The notes under the pieces: generated by a model
What the model saw: only the letters and a program-made list of their open reading frames with translations
Databases searched by the model: none
Told to the model about the DNA's origin: nothing
Assembly (NCBI GenBank): GCA_030760725.1
Contig: JASWHV010000018.1
Span: forward strand, 24,212,273 to 24,276,272
Source: Neostapfia colusana
Taxonomy: Eukaryota > Streptophyta > Magnoliopsida > Poales > Poaceae
DNA: 64,000 nt
Reading direction: 5' to 3'
Program-made: the position numbers and the translations under genes
Shown: in pieces, positions 1 to 10,227 of the stretch
Position numbering within the stretch: the stretch's first letter is position 1
How the letters are laid out: every line of letters starts with the position of its first letter

Positions 1-1827
1 CGGTTTCCGCATATGATCCGCCTTCACCCTTCGACATGTATCACACTTGGACACGTATTTTGCAGTCTCCCGCTTCATCCGTGTCCACCAAAACTTGCTT
101 CTGAGTTCTTGATACATTTTGTTGCTGCCGGGGTGAATAGAAAACTTTGATAAGTGAGCCTCATCAAAGATTTTCTTCCGTAACTCCGGGTTTCGGGGTA
201 CGACGATCCGGTTCTTGAACCATAGGACGCCGTCTCCGTCCTTCCGGAAACATTTTAATTCCCCACTGTCTACACGTCTCCGTAAATGTGGCATGCCCTT
301 GTCATTCTTCTGGGCTGCCGCTATCTCTTCACGGATGGTTGGGATCAAAGCTAGGTTGTAGAGAGCTCCGTGTGGAATCACATGTAGTGGTGGTTCGCTC
401 TCTTCCAACGGTGTGATGGTCAGAGTATTGACATGTGACTTGCGGCTCAGCGCATCTGCCACTACGTTTGCCTTGCCCGGATGATAATGGATTTCTATCT
501 CGTAATCCTTTATCAGTTCTAACCATCTTCGTTGCCTCATATTCAGCTCCTTCTGAGTGAATATGTACTTGAGGCTTTTGTGGTCGGTATATAAATGTAC
601 GAGGTTACCGAGTAGGTAGTGCCTCCACATCTTCAGTGCAAGTACAACGGCAGCGAGCTCCAAGTCGTGAGTTGGATAATTTTGCTCATGGTTTCTAAGC
701 TGCCGTGATCCATACGCGACCACTCTTCGGTCTTGCATCAGCACACATCCGAGCCCAATGCCGGATGCATCGCAGTACACATCGAACGGTTTTGTTGTGT
801 CTGGCTGCGCCAAAACCGGTGCTGATGTCAGGTGCTTGACTAAAGCCTTGAATGCTGCTTCACATGCTGGACTCCAAACATATTTGGTAGCCTTCTTCAG
901 CAGCTCTGTCATTGGCTTGGCAATCTTCGAGAAGTTCGGAATGAACCTCCGATAATATCCCGCGAGTCCGAGGAAACTACGTATCTCATGAACAGTTCGC
1001 GGGGATTTCCAATTCAGCACTTGCGTGATCTTGCTCAGGTCCACAGCGATACCCTCTGCTGAGATGATATGCCCGAGGAAAGGCACTTGCGATATCCAAA
1101 ACTCGCATTTGCTGAATTTTGTGTATAACTTGTGATCCCGCAGCCGTTGCAAGACTATACGCAGATGTTTCTTGTGATCTTCCTCCGACTTGGAATATAC
1201 CAGGATGTCGTCGATGAAGACCACGACAAACTTGTCCAGCTCCGGCATGAACACCGAGTTCATTAAGTACATGAAGTGAGCTGGGGCATTGATGAGGCCG
1301 AAGGACATGACCAGGTACTCATAAAGTCCGTACCTTGTCGAGAAAGCTGTCTTTGGAATGTCCTCCGCCCTTATCTTAATCTGATGGTACCCGGATCTTA
1401 AATCCATCTTGGAAAAGATCTTTGCTTCGACCAACTGATCAAACAACATGTCGATCCGTGGCAACGGGTAGTTGTTCTTGATGGTTACGGCATTTAATGG
1501 ACGATAGTCCACGCAAAGCCGCAACGTCTCATCCTTCTTCTTGACAAATAATGCTGAACATCCCCATGGTGAGGAGCTCGGCCTAATAAAACCCTTCTCC
1601 AAAAGGTCCGTGAGCTGAGTCTTCAGTTCAGCCAACTCCTTGGGCGCCATCTTGTATGGCCTTCGGGATATTGGCATGGTTCCCGGTGCGAGTTCAATTT
1701 TGAACTCCACCTCTCTATCGGGTGGCATCCCCGGCAAATTGTCCGGGAATACATCAGGGAACTCTCGGACCACTGGAATGTCTTCCAATCTGATGGTTGT
1801 GGCTTGATAGACACTTGGAAGTTTTAT
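1..1827 (-). pseudogene. E1 pol: reverse transcriptase, RNase H and integrase zinc finger (partial)
   Basis: This is the pol half of the E1 polyprotein, which copies element RNA into DNA and integrates it. It is in the same frame as gag but separated from it by a TAA at 1828-1830. Reading leftwards there is the PR-RT linker (LEDIPVV, LPGMPPD), RT with the FIDD catalytic box near 1207-1218, the RNase H start (DVYCDASG) near 770-790, TDHKSLKYIF and ADALSRK, then the integrase HHCC region ending at CDTC near position 40. I see no further stop before the left edge. The integrase core and chromodomain lie outside the window. Without the single nonsense codon this would read like the intact E4 pol. 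Confidence 0.85.
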
Positions 1828-3453
1828 TTATGGACTGTCCAGAAATAATGAGTGAGAACCGTGCACTTCTGAGTTTAAGTGCACGACTCGAAGGACGGTG
1901 TCTAAAACCGCGCCGTGGCGGGTTAACCACGACATCCCTAGGATGACATCGACCTTCTGTCCCTCTAAGATAATGAGAGACGTGGGGTACACTCTACCCG
2001 CTAAGCATAATGGTGCTTTGGAGACCATTACGCTGGATGAAATCTTCCCACCCGGTGAACAAATTAAATATGGACTATCGGTGGGTAGTATTGGCAAACT
2101 GTGTTTAGCAATGAAAGCTTGGCTAATAAAATTATGCGTGGCGCCTGAATCAAACAGTACTATAGCCGGATGCTGGTGGAGTTGGAACATAACCGCAAGG
2201 ATTGGCTCGCCCTCCGGCACGTCCTCAATGGCAAGTTGGTGGACAGTGCCGGGCCTAGGGTTTGCCCGCCGCGCATTAGTAGGGTTCCGGGGTTGATTCC
2301 TCCCTGGAAACTGTGGTGCCACTCCGCCGCCTTGCCTCTCCGGGCAACTGCTCGCGAAGTGTCCTGGACGACCACACTTGTAACATGTGGCCGCTGCTGG
2401 TGGAGTACTCGGTGGACGAAAGCCCGGCATGCGTTGCGGAGGTGCAAACGCACACGGCATCGCCCGCTGCTGCTGTTGTTGTTGCGGTGGTGCTGGAAGT
2501 GCCGGCCGGAATGCCGGTGAAGAGTACGGCCGACTGCGGAACGGCATCGACCGCTGTGGTGGTTGCGAGCGTGGGCCTGATGGTGGGCGATTCACCATCC
2601 GAAACTTCTGAGAAGGACCGCCTCCTTCTCCGCTGCTCTGCGGTGCGCTTCGCTTTCGCTCTGCCGCCGCCAACTCCTTGCCGGAGTCCACCTGAACAAT
2701 CGCAGCATCAATGATGTCGTTGAGGCTGCCGCGATTGAACATCGCCAACTTGTCCTTCAGGAGCGGGTTAAGCCCCTGGTAAAAATGGTCCCGCCGCTTC
2801 TCGTCTGTATCCACGTGATACGACGCGTAGAGCGCGAGATCGTTGAACGCCCTGGAATATTCCAGCGCGTTCCGGCTCCCTTGTTGCAGGTGTAAGAACT
2901 CCTGCGTCTTCCTCTTCATCAGACCTGGCAGTATATGATAGGCCCTGAAGGCTGTCCGGAACTCCGCCCAGGTCATCACTCGGTCGGTGGGCTGGGAAGC
3001 ACAGAAGTTGGCCCACCACGCGCTCGCGGATCCTTGGAGCTGCTGGACCGCGAACTGAGTCTTGCGCTGCTCGCTAATTTGGAGCAGCCCGAACTTCATT
3101 TCTATGGCGCGGAGCCAGTTGTCCGCGTCAAGTGGTTCATCCGCCCTTGAGAATACAGGGGGATGAGTCGCCAGGAAGTCAGAGTAGGAGCTCTGTTGGC
3201 GCTCCTCACGATCTTGACGTCTCTCTGGGCGAGACATATTGGCGATGAGAGTCTGCAGCAACTCTGTGTGCTTCTGATGCGAGCCCGCCATTGCCGCGAC
3301 AATGTCGGCCAATGTAACCGTTGGCAGTGGCGGTGGCGGTGTTTGCTGTTGCTGTTGCTGCTGCTGTCCCGAGGAGTCCTCGGGAGGTGGTTGGGAGGTC
3401 TCTCCCCCTTGACTGGTACCCCCAACGTCAGGGTTGGCATGAGTACGCGTCAT
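1828..3453 (-). CDS. E1 Gag-protease
   Basis: Gag forms the virus-like particle; the following aspartic protease matures the polyprotein. I choose the ATG at 3453 (MTRTHANPDVGG) over the upstream in-frame codon because E4 and E3 Gag start with the same kind of sequence. In order: proline/glutamine-rich N-terminus, the Gag core (ADNWLRAIEMKFGL, AWWANF, FRTAFRAYHILPG), a basic region, one CCHC zinc knuckle (CYKCGRPGHFASSC), then protease with the active motif LFDSGATHNF and the flap-side block ILGMSWL. The ORF ends at TAA 1828-1830, in the PR-RT linker, where E4 reads straight through. It is about 541 residues from the chosen start. Confidence 0.88.
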   Translation of the reverse strand: MTRTHANPDVGGTSQGGETSQPPPEDSSGQQQQQQQQTPPPPLPTVTLADIVAAMAGSHQKHTELLQTLIANMSRPERRQDREERQQSSYSDFLATHPPVFSRADEPLDADNWLRAIEMKFGLLQISEQRKTQFAVQQLQGSASAWWANFCASQPTDRVMTWAEFRTAFRAYHILPGLMKRKTQEFLHLQQGSRNALEYSRAFNDLALYASYHVDTDEKRRDHFYQGLNPLLKDKLAMFNRGSLNDIIDAAIVQVDSGKELAAAERKRSAPQSSGEGGGPSQKFRMVNRPPSGPRSQPPQRSMPFRSRPYSSPAFRPALPAPPQQQQQQRAMPCAFAPPQRMPGFRPPSTPPAAATCYKCGRPGHFASSCPERQGGGVAPQFPGRNQPRNPTNARRANPRPGTVHQLAIEDVPEGEPILAVMFQLHQHPAIVLFDSGATHNFISQAFIAKHSLPILPTDSPYLICSPGGKISSSVMVSKAPLCLAGRVYPTSLIILEGQKVDVILGMSWLTRHGAVLDTVLRVVHLNSEVHGSHSLFLDSP

Positions 3454-3723
3454 TCTGAAATTCAAAACAGCAGCAATTAGCACATGTCTTACTTAAAATT
3501 CCATACGCAACAGTAGGTATTGAAGTGACACATGATTAATTTGCACAACATTCCGTATATTGATAAAGCATAAACTTTATACAAGATACATTATTCTCGG
3601 ATCTCCGAGAAGTCGTGCTCATGTCGTCACTACTTATACATACGCTACTGTCTACACGACATGTCACTGATTACAAAAGTTGGGTTACGCTACCCTAGCT
3701 GCCCTACTTGCAACCGTAACCCC
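3454..3723. other. E1 spacer between ORF0 and gag
   Basis: About 270 bases of non-coding leader separate the end of ORF0 from the gag start. No motif was recognised. Confidence 0.6.
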
Positions 3724-4668
3724 CTACTCGGAGCAGAACTCGACCTCCTGTGGGTCGTCCTCCTCTGGTACCTCTGCTGGTGGCTCGGGGTCTACCACCT
3801 CTTCTCCCATTCCAGGTTCTCCCATGGCTGGAAGACCCAAGACTATCGGTACGCCCAATACCGGGAGCACGAGGTCCTGCAAGGCATGCACCTCGTCCAT
3901 AGCTTGGTTGTAGTCCTCTTCCCAGCCTTGGCCTTCCTCGATAGCGTCGTCCCGCTCCTGAGCAAGGTCCTCATTCTGCTGGGTTAGGGTCTGCACCAGC
4001 TCTTGCAACGCCGCGATGTCAACACGGCTCTTCTTCTTTGCCTTCTTCAGACGACGCAACTGATTGTGTTGTTCATTCAGTCGCTTGATCGTCGGAAGGA
4101 GCACATTGCGGAGTGCGCTGTGAGCACTCTCGAAATGATCTCCACGGCTTGTGCTCTCCTTGAGCTTGGTGGCAAGATGCTCCGTATGAACAGCTTGGCT
4201 GTCCATCACAGCGTTTCCCGCCCTCATTTGGAGGCTGAGATTTGCCTCCGCGGGGTTGTACCTTGGGCAACTCGGGTCTGTTGCCTCCAGGTACCTCTCT
4301 TCCCACACATGCTGAGCTCATCCCTCCACCGGAATGAGTGCGTATGGTGTGCCCTCCATAGCCTGCACGTGCAGTTGGCAGAAACGTGACATAGTGTCAT
4401 GGGCTGCCACTTGCCACATCCCTTCCGGTTGTCTCCCTCTCACCGTGACGGTGAATGGCACCCAACCGGGTGGCGTAGGTCCTGCGGGAACCTCGACATG
4501 GATCGTCCACGTCTTGTTCCCCTCTTCGCCTTCTTCCTTGGCGAAGTATTGCGGCATCTGTTTGTAACCGAAATATTGGAGCATTTGCCACAATGCTTCC
4601 GGGTAGCCGTTACGGTCAGAACAGTGGGAAACTACCTACCCGTTCTCCAACTGTTTATCTGCTGCCAT
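3724..4668 (-). pseudogene. E1 ORF0: extra coiled-coil protein upstream of gag, two stops
   Basis: One reading frame of 314 codons starts at the ATG 4668 (MAADKQLENG) and ends at 3724. It is broken by TAG at 4636-4638 and TGA at 4318-4320 but stays in one phase throughout, so it was coding recently. The N-terminal half has a folded look (YPEALWQMLQYFGY, TWTIHVEVPAG, SRFCQLHVQAM). The middle is a long charged helix with heptad-like leucines (LRNVLLPTIKRLNEQ, LQELVQTLTQQNEDL), probably a coiled coil. The tail is acidic and proline-rich. An extra ORF in this position (orf0) is known in rice RIRE3 and RIRE8; its function is unknown. E4 and E3 have no equivalent in their leaders. Confidence 0.75.
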
Positions 4669-6155
4669 CTGTAAAAATATATTTGAGAAATGTCAAATAT
4701 TTATTTAAACAGTAAACCATTGAGTTATAACATAAGATATGTCCTTGAACTCATAACACTTGGAAACATAGTTCAAATTTTTAAACAAATTTGACTGCTG
4801 ATCTGCTGTTCCCGTGACAGCCTTGACCAGTTTCCATATCAACCTGATTTAGGCCATGTTAAAGGCAAACCAATTCTGGAGCTCAACATCAAAGTTAAAG
4901 TTAACTTCAATAGCTTTCCATAAAGTATTTGGTTGACCTAAGATCTGTCCTGGTTCAAAAGTTATGAGATGTCAAAGTTAACAAAATTTCTGGAATCAGT
5001 TGGACAGCACCTCCCTGCTTTAGGTAATGAATTGATCCAAGAATCCCAGTTAATTCTGTTACCAATCTGACAAAACTTTCTGTTACAAAGTCGTAACCCA
5101 TCTCATAAGCTTTCCAGAAGTACCTCATTTCCTATTTTTGGATTTTTAAGCAGGAAGTTATGCTTAATTTACAGAGAGTTTACAGAGAGTCTTTGCTCTG
5201 TCCTGTTTTCTGGACAGTTTCAACTCTACTGCATTTTTCGAGTGGTTAAGGGATGAAACACCTCTGGACCTCAACAGAAGAGTTGTAAAGCTCTTCCAAC
5301 GCTTTCCAGAAATGTATCATACGACCCCAACCTCGAAAGAACTCAACCTCTAACCTCTGATTAACTTCAGCCTTGATTCAGCTGAAAACAGAGTGCTGTG
5401 TCCTTAACATCCTATAAGTTGAAAGCTTGTTAACTTTGAATATCCTGTTCAAGGGAAGTAGTTACATCAAGTTTTACTACTTTGGATTAAAACCTTCCAG
5501 TTTTTACAATGAAGTTGTTTATTTAGTTGGGTGTGACGTCGATGCGTCACCAGATTTTTTCGGTACTACGTCCTCACAAAGAAAAACCTATACCGGACTT
5601 AGCCGGCTTCGTTATTTCAGTGGCACTAAACGTCACTCGCACACGGATGCTACACGTCTACCGTTTCGTGGTAAGGCTACCTGCAGAAACTCAAACAATC
5701 ATCAGACTCGGCTGCACACCGAGCCCGGAATCCATACAGTTGGTACACCCGGCCGTCATCACTCGCCCGGATGTTCTCAAGCCAAACACGCCTTGAGTTA
5801 CGTGTTCACGTTTCAGACCACGTGACGGGGTCTCCCATGTTGCACCACGCACGCCAGGGACAGACGTTGATCGAATACCCCAAACGACATGAAGAGTCGT
5901 AGAGGATATCAAAGCGGGTCGGGTTACCTGCCACCCGTGGGGCTCCACCCTTCAGCTTGTGCGCACTGGTGGACAGCGCTTACGTGCACCCCCCAAGACA
6001 TGAACGTCCCGAGATGCACGATTTTCCGACATAACAAATAGGTTAATAAGACACTTTCTATATACTAATAACATCCTTATACGGGCTACTAACTCGTTCC
6101 TCACTGGATTTTTTTTGAAAAAGAAGACCTTTGTACTGTGTTCAACCTCAAGCGA
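4669..6155 (-). other. E1 5' leader (untranslated)
   Basis: AT-rich region between the primer binding site and ORF0 with no supportable coding frame. The block around 5560-5670 (cggtactacg, ccggcttcg, tggcactaaa) recurs in the leaders of E3a (35370-35480) and E4 (57643-57740), which are otherwise different families. Confidence 0.65.
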
Positions 6156-6167
6156 GCTCTGATACCA
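6156..6167 (-). other. E1 primer binding site (initiator Met tRNA)
   Basis: The plus strand reads gctctgatacca, the 3' end of plant initiator tRNA-Met including CCA, three bases from the LTR edge. Minus-strand DNA synthesis of E1 would start here. Confidence 0.85.
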
Positions 6168-6401
6168 CGCTGACACGACCCCATTGGTCCTGTCGAGCCA
6201 GGATCACGCTGAGGGGTGCTGCGTTGCACAGCACCGTATAACACACGTCAAAGGTGCAAAGCGGAAGCGGAAGTTTTATTACATAAACAAGTTTATGAAC
6301 ATGTTTACAGCAAAATAAGTTCAGTCTACACTCGCGGGCGTAGACTAAGCATCAAGTGCACGTTCAGCCCTCGAACGTGTCCTTGCTAGCACACACGCAC
6401 A

Positions 6402-6490
6402 CTAACTCTGCGGCGTGCACGACTCCCACTCGACGGGGTTCCCCTCCTGGGGTTCCGTCTCCTCTTCGGGAGTCCCTTCCTCATAGAACC
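6402..6490 (-). CDS. Putative LTR exon B in LTR A
   Basis: Minus-strand open block preceded by a good 3' splice site (GCTTTTGCAG) and ending at TAG 6402-6404. It encodes an acidic peptide starting FYEEGTPEEET and ending EWESCTPQS. Two bases at its start complete the codon left by exon A at 7579, so both blocks join in one frame. The matching block of E4 ends EWEPYTPR, although the two LTR families are diverged around it. Function unknown; calling it coding is an inference from conservation. Confidence 0.5.
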
Positions 6491-7578
6491 CTGCAAAAGC
6501 TTCAAACACAAGCAGTGAGCACGAAGGCTCAGCAAGTCTGACCCGTCTCACCTAAACATGGAACTTCTACATGAGGGTAATGGGTTGCATGAGGTAAAAA
6601 TCATTTGCAAGGACTCGCCTAATTAGTAGAACCTTACTTTCAAGTTTTAGCAGCAGGTTGTGGAGAACCTTACGCTAAGGCACATGAGAGAGCCGCAATC
6701 AAACAAGAAACGCATTTCTCTCATGTACATTGCCCAAAGTTGAAAAGAACTTTAGTTAGCTCTAAGCTACAGCATATCATTAACAATCAATGTCCAGCTT
6801 TCAATCAGCAACATTTTAACATGTAACTAGCCTGTTCTTTCTACGTCACGGTACAGTGAACAAGTGGTACTCACTGACCGCGAGGGACGGCGATTATAAT
6901 CGATTTACACCTGCAGGGTTACCCGAACAACCCGTCACGTACGCCCGTACTCGATGTTACCTACAACAACCATCACGGACGCCGTACGCGACTACCATTC
7001 ACCCGTCAGCCAAATATTGAACCGGTCCCATCGTCCCGAGCAAGAGGTCTCTGCACGCGCATCTCCGTGCCGCCAGCCGATTTACACCTCGAGCTCTCAA
7101 CCTACCCTCTGAACGACGGGCAATGCCTCAATACCCAGCTACCCGAGTTACATCAGTTTCCCGGTTCCCATATAGCCGGTAGGTCTTCGGTACTGTTCTA
7201 GCTTGTTCAACAGGCCCGCACACGGCTCGGTCCTCAATCGACACAAGCGGAGCTACAGCACACAGGCCCCAAAGTCCTGCTGCCCTTACTCTCCGCTCGG
7301 TCTCATTTTCTTGCCATGTGTATCATGTGCTATCTCTACCCGAGCAATGTGCCTCTAGCCTATTCTCGCGAGTAGTTCCAACTACTCGACTTGTACCGAA
7401 TCCTACTCTACCCTAGCAATGCAGTGGCTAACGAGGTTTTCAATCCTAAACCCCACCCATGGTTTTCTTGGCTGTGCAGTTGGGTTTCCAATCAAGACTC
7501 TAATGCAAAGAACAATATTCAAAGATGTGCTCAAAACAATAAACATTTGTAAAAAGGTTAATGCAAACCGGGGCTTGC

Positions 7579-7659
7579 CTTGCTGCTCTTGGTCGTAGGC
7601 TAGCTGTTCCTCCGTAGTAACGAAGTCTAGGACTTCGGGTTCCTCCTTGACCTTAGCGA
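7579..7659 (-). CDS. Putative LTR exon A in LTR A
   Basis: An 81-base minus-strand block after an AG acceptor (TCATGTAG) and before a GC-type donor (AAG, then GCAAGC). It encodes an acidic peptide with EEPEVLDF and ends DQEQQ. E4 has the same peptide pattern (TPEVLDF, DQQQQ) with its own synonymous changes. The donor side is unusually conserved in all chromovirus LTRs here. The intron to exon B would be 6491-7578. The first exon in this copy is not identified. Confidence 0.5.
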
Positions 7660-10027
7660 CTACATGATAGAAATAATACATGTATTAATTTAATGCATTT
7701 GTATTATCTTTGAAGTTGTGAAGTCTATAACCTTTGCTAGATAGACCTAATGACTGTGAAACTTTTACTGTGGCTTGGTTACAACCTAAACAGAGACCTG
7801 GTCAAGTTTTAGTTGCAGCAAAGCTCATTTGAGCCCTCCACAAATAATTATGTCCTTGACCTTAATTGGAACTCTTAGGGTGTTCTAGGAATTTTCATGA
7901 GACAAACTATGACTTTCTGAAAACTAGATTTTCAGAGGGTTCTAATGGAGTTGGTCTCACTTAATTTGGAAGTCTCTAACTAAAGATATGAGCTAAACAA
8001 TTTCAGAGAAAATTCTGAAAATGTTTCTGAACATTTTCTATTTTCTCTGGAACAGTTTCACTAATCACACCAGTAGGTGAATATCCCAGCAAAATTTCAG
8101 GATTTTCCTCCACAGGATTCTCTAGTTAAAATTCCTAACAGTTTAAACTTTGAGGAATTAATTATGGAAAATTAAGGGTTTTCATGAAGTGAAACTTGAT
8201 TTGCTGGAAAGTACTCGGAGAGCTGAATCCAGCAAAATTTGGTTCACTCAATTTGGAGCTTTCTAGCCAAAGTTATAAGGATTTGAAGTTTGAACTGAAA
8301 CTGAAATTCGGGAAAAAGTTTAAACTCTGGCTTGTGGGCCACGCACACAGTGCGTCGTCTCCCTCCTCGCGCCAACTGCGCGGCAGCGGCGATCTCCGGC
8401 GACCCTCGCCGGAACTGAGTTCCCGGCCACCCCCCGGCCCGAAACTTGCCGCCTGCCCCTTTACTGACCCCCTGGACTCGATGGTGGGGTCGCCGGCCAC
8501 CGGCGATGACCGGAAACCCGTGCGCACCGATGACAGCACCTGCTAGGGTTCCGGTGAGGTCGGTCCCGCTCTCCCGTGCACCAAATCGACCGGAAATCGG
8601 TTGGAGAGCATCAGTAGAGCATGGGAAACACGAACCAGGGCTGGGTGGAAGCTAGAAATGTCGGTAACTAGGCTCTCGACGGTGAGCCGAGGTGTTCTGC
8701 CATGGCGGCGGGGAAAACAGCCATATCATGGCCGATTCTCGATGGTTTTCTCTAATTCCAGTTCGAGCGTGGGCGCTATCGTGCGTAGAAGCTACTAGGT
8801 AACGAGCTTGTCCAACCCTCGTGCATAGAGCACGAATTTCACCCGAAGGTGAGCTCGGTCCTTATGAACTGATCAAGAGTAAATTTGGAAATTCTCGGCC
8901 GAGGGTTGATCAATCGCCAAACGGCTTTCGGCTACTCCATCTACATACAATCACACACCTTTCTTGTGTATAGAAGAGGACGTGACAACGGCTGTGCCGT
9001 GCTGTCCACGGGAGCCCGATCGGCGGCGATGTTCGGCTCGCTGGAGAAATGGCTCGTACAGCTCGAGGACGCTTGCTCACTGGACAACACGGGGTCTAGG
9101 AGGTTGCTCACGACCTCTGGGTGCCGTTTTGCTGTGGAGGAGGCTGTGCTCGCGAGTGATCGGCTTGATCAAGCGTGAGCTCGAGCGGCGGCGGTTGCAG
9201 TGGAAGAACAGGCCGAGTATGTCGACAGCTCGGGGAATGGGCGATCGGAGCACGCCGGGGAGGGGATAAGTAGCCCGGCGACTGGTCTCCGGCTTGGGGC
9301 GTGCAGCAGGAGCTGGCGCCGGCTGCCCCCCTCGGTGGCGCGCGCACACTGCACCCGGGAACCGACTGAGCTGTGTTTCAGTCGGTTTGTGTTGAAGTAG
9401 AGGCTGACATGTGGGTCCCACTCCCCATTTTAACCTCTGAAATTTACTCCTAATCACTGTTGTAAACAGTGAACCCCATACGACCCTTGGCAATTCAAAT
9501 TATTCACCCATGAGCCATTTGAATTGATCAAAGTTCAAATGAGGTTTGGTTTGAATGAATTTCAGCACAAGTTCAGTTTGAAATTCAAATAAAGTTTGAA
9601 TTTCTCCCCCTTAGCTCATGTCAAGATCAACTCCAAATGGAGTGAAAATTGGTGTGTGAGCTCACAAAAATGTGCTGAGTAAGAATATGCCCCCCACTTT
9701 TAAATTCATTGGATAAAACAGTTTGAATTTGAATATGGTTTCAAACTGCCCTCTTCCTAACTATACCCAAACTGACCTCAAAAAGGTTTTGAATTTGGGT
9801 GAAACTTGGCATGGACATCCATACTAAAGTGTAGGAGTTTTCATATGTCCAGCCCATCTATATCACATGTGGGAAATACCACTTTGGCAATGTGTAAGTT
9901 TGTTCTCTAATGAGCATGTTGATAATTGTTACTTGCTCTTCATTTGTGTTCATCATTCTTCCTCAAATGAGGTGTGTGGTGTGGTGATGAACACTGCAAA
10001 TGTGTGTCAAAAACTGAGGCCCTTACA

Positions 10028-10227
10028 TTCAGGTCCTGCGCGGCTTGTCCTGGGGGCCCCCGGGGAGTTCTCCCCTTCTGGCAAAGGCCTTCAAGGGGTA
10101 GGTGGGCCCGGGCTCGCCTTAGATGACCTGAGGCGTCTTCCCCTTCTGGCAAGGCCTTCAAGGGGTTGATAGACCTTAGGCGGCTCCCGAGAGGTATGTT
10201 CGAGGCACGGAGGCGCGCCGCAATTGG
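10028..10227. other. T1 sequence after gag, with a short direct repeat
   Basis: GC-rich stretch with no clear frame. A motif of about 28 bases (ccccttctgg...ttcaagggg) occurs at 10072-10099 and again at 10140-10166. Confidence 0.5.

Larger units (their letters stand above)
1..10027 (-). mobile_element. E1: Tekay/Del-type chromovirus (Ty3/gypsy), 3' end outside window
   Basis: On the minus strand the order is 5' LTR (6171-10027), primer binding site, leader, ORF0, gag-protease, then reverse transcriptase to integrase, which runs off the left edge. The protein order and the close match to the complete E4 element place it in the chromovirus group. The sequence right of the LTR belongs to Tat element T1, so E1 inserted into T1. 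The flanking five bases 10028-10032 (ttcag) are the expected target duplication, but the partner lies outside the window. LTR B at 45674 is the same family. Confidence 0.9.
6171..10027 (-). repeat. LTR A: 5' LTR of E1
   Basis: Bounded on the plus strand by TGACACGACC at the left, next to the primer site, and CCTTACA at the right, giving a TG...CA repeat of 3857 bp. It matches LTR B from 45674 onward closely at both ends; the GC-rich middle (about 8340-9390) is much more diverged. The AT-rich outer part ends in the element's U3. It contains the two conserved exon-like blocks described separately. Confidence 0.9.

Noticed and set aside
4003..4389. Plus-strand frame of 128 codons opposite ORF0
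   Set aside because: Mirror of the minus-strand ORF0 frame, which has the consistent phase and protein-like composition.
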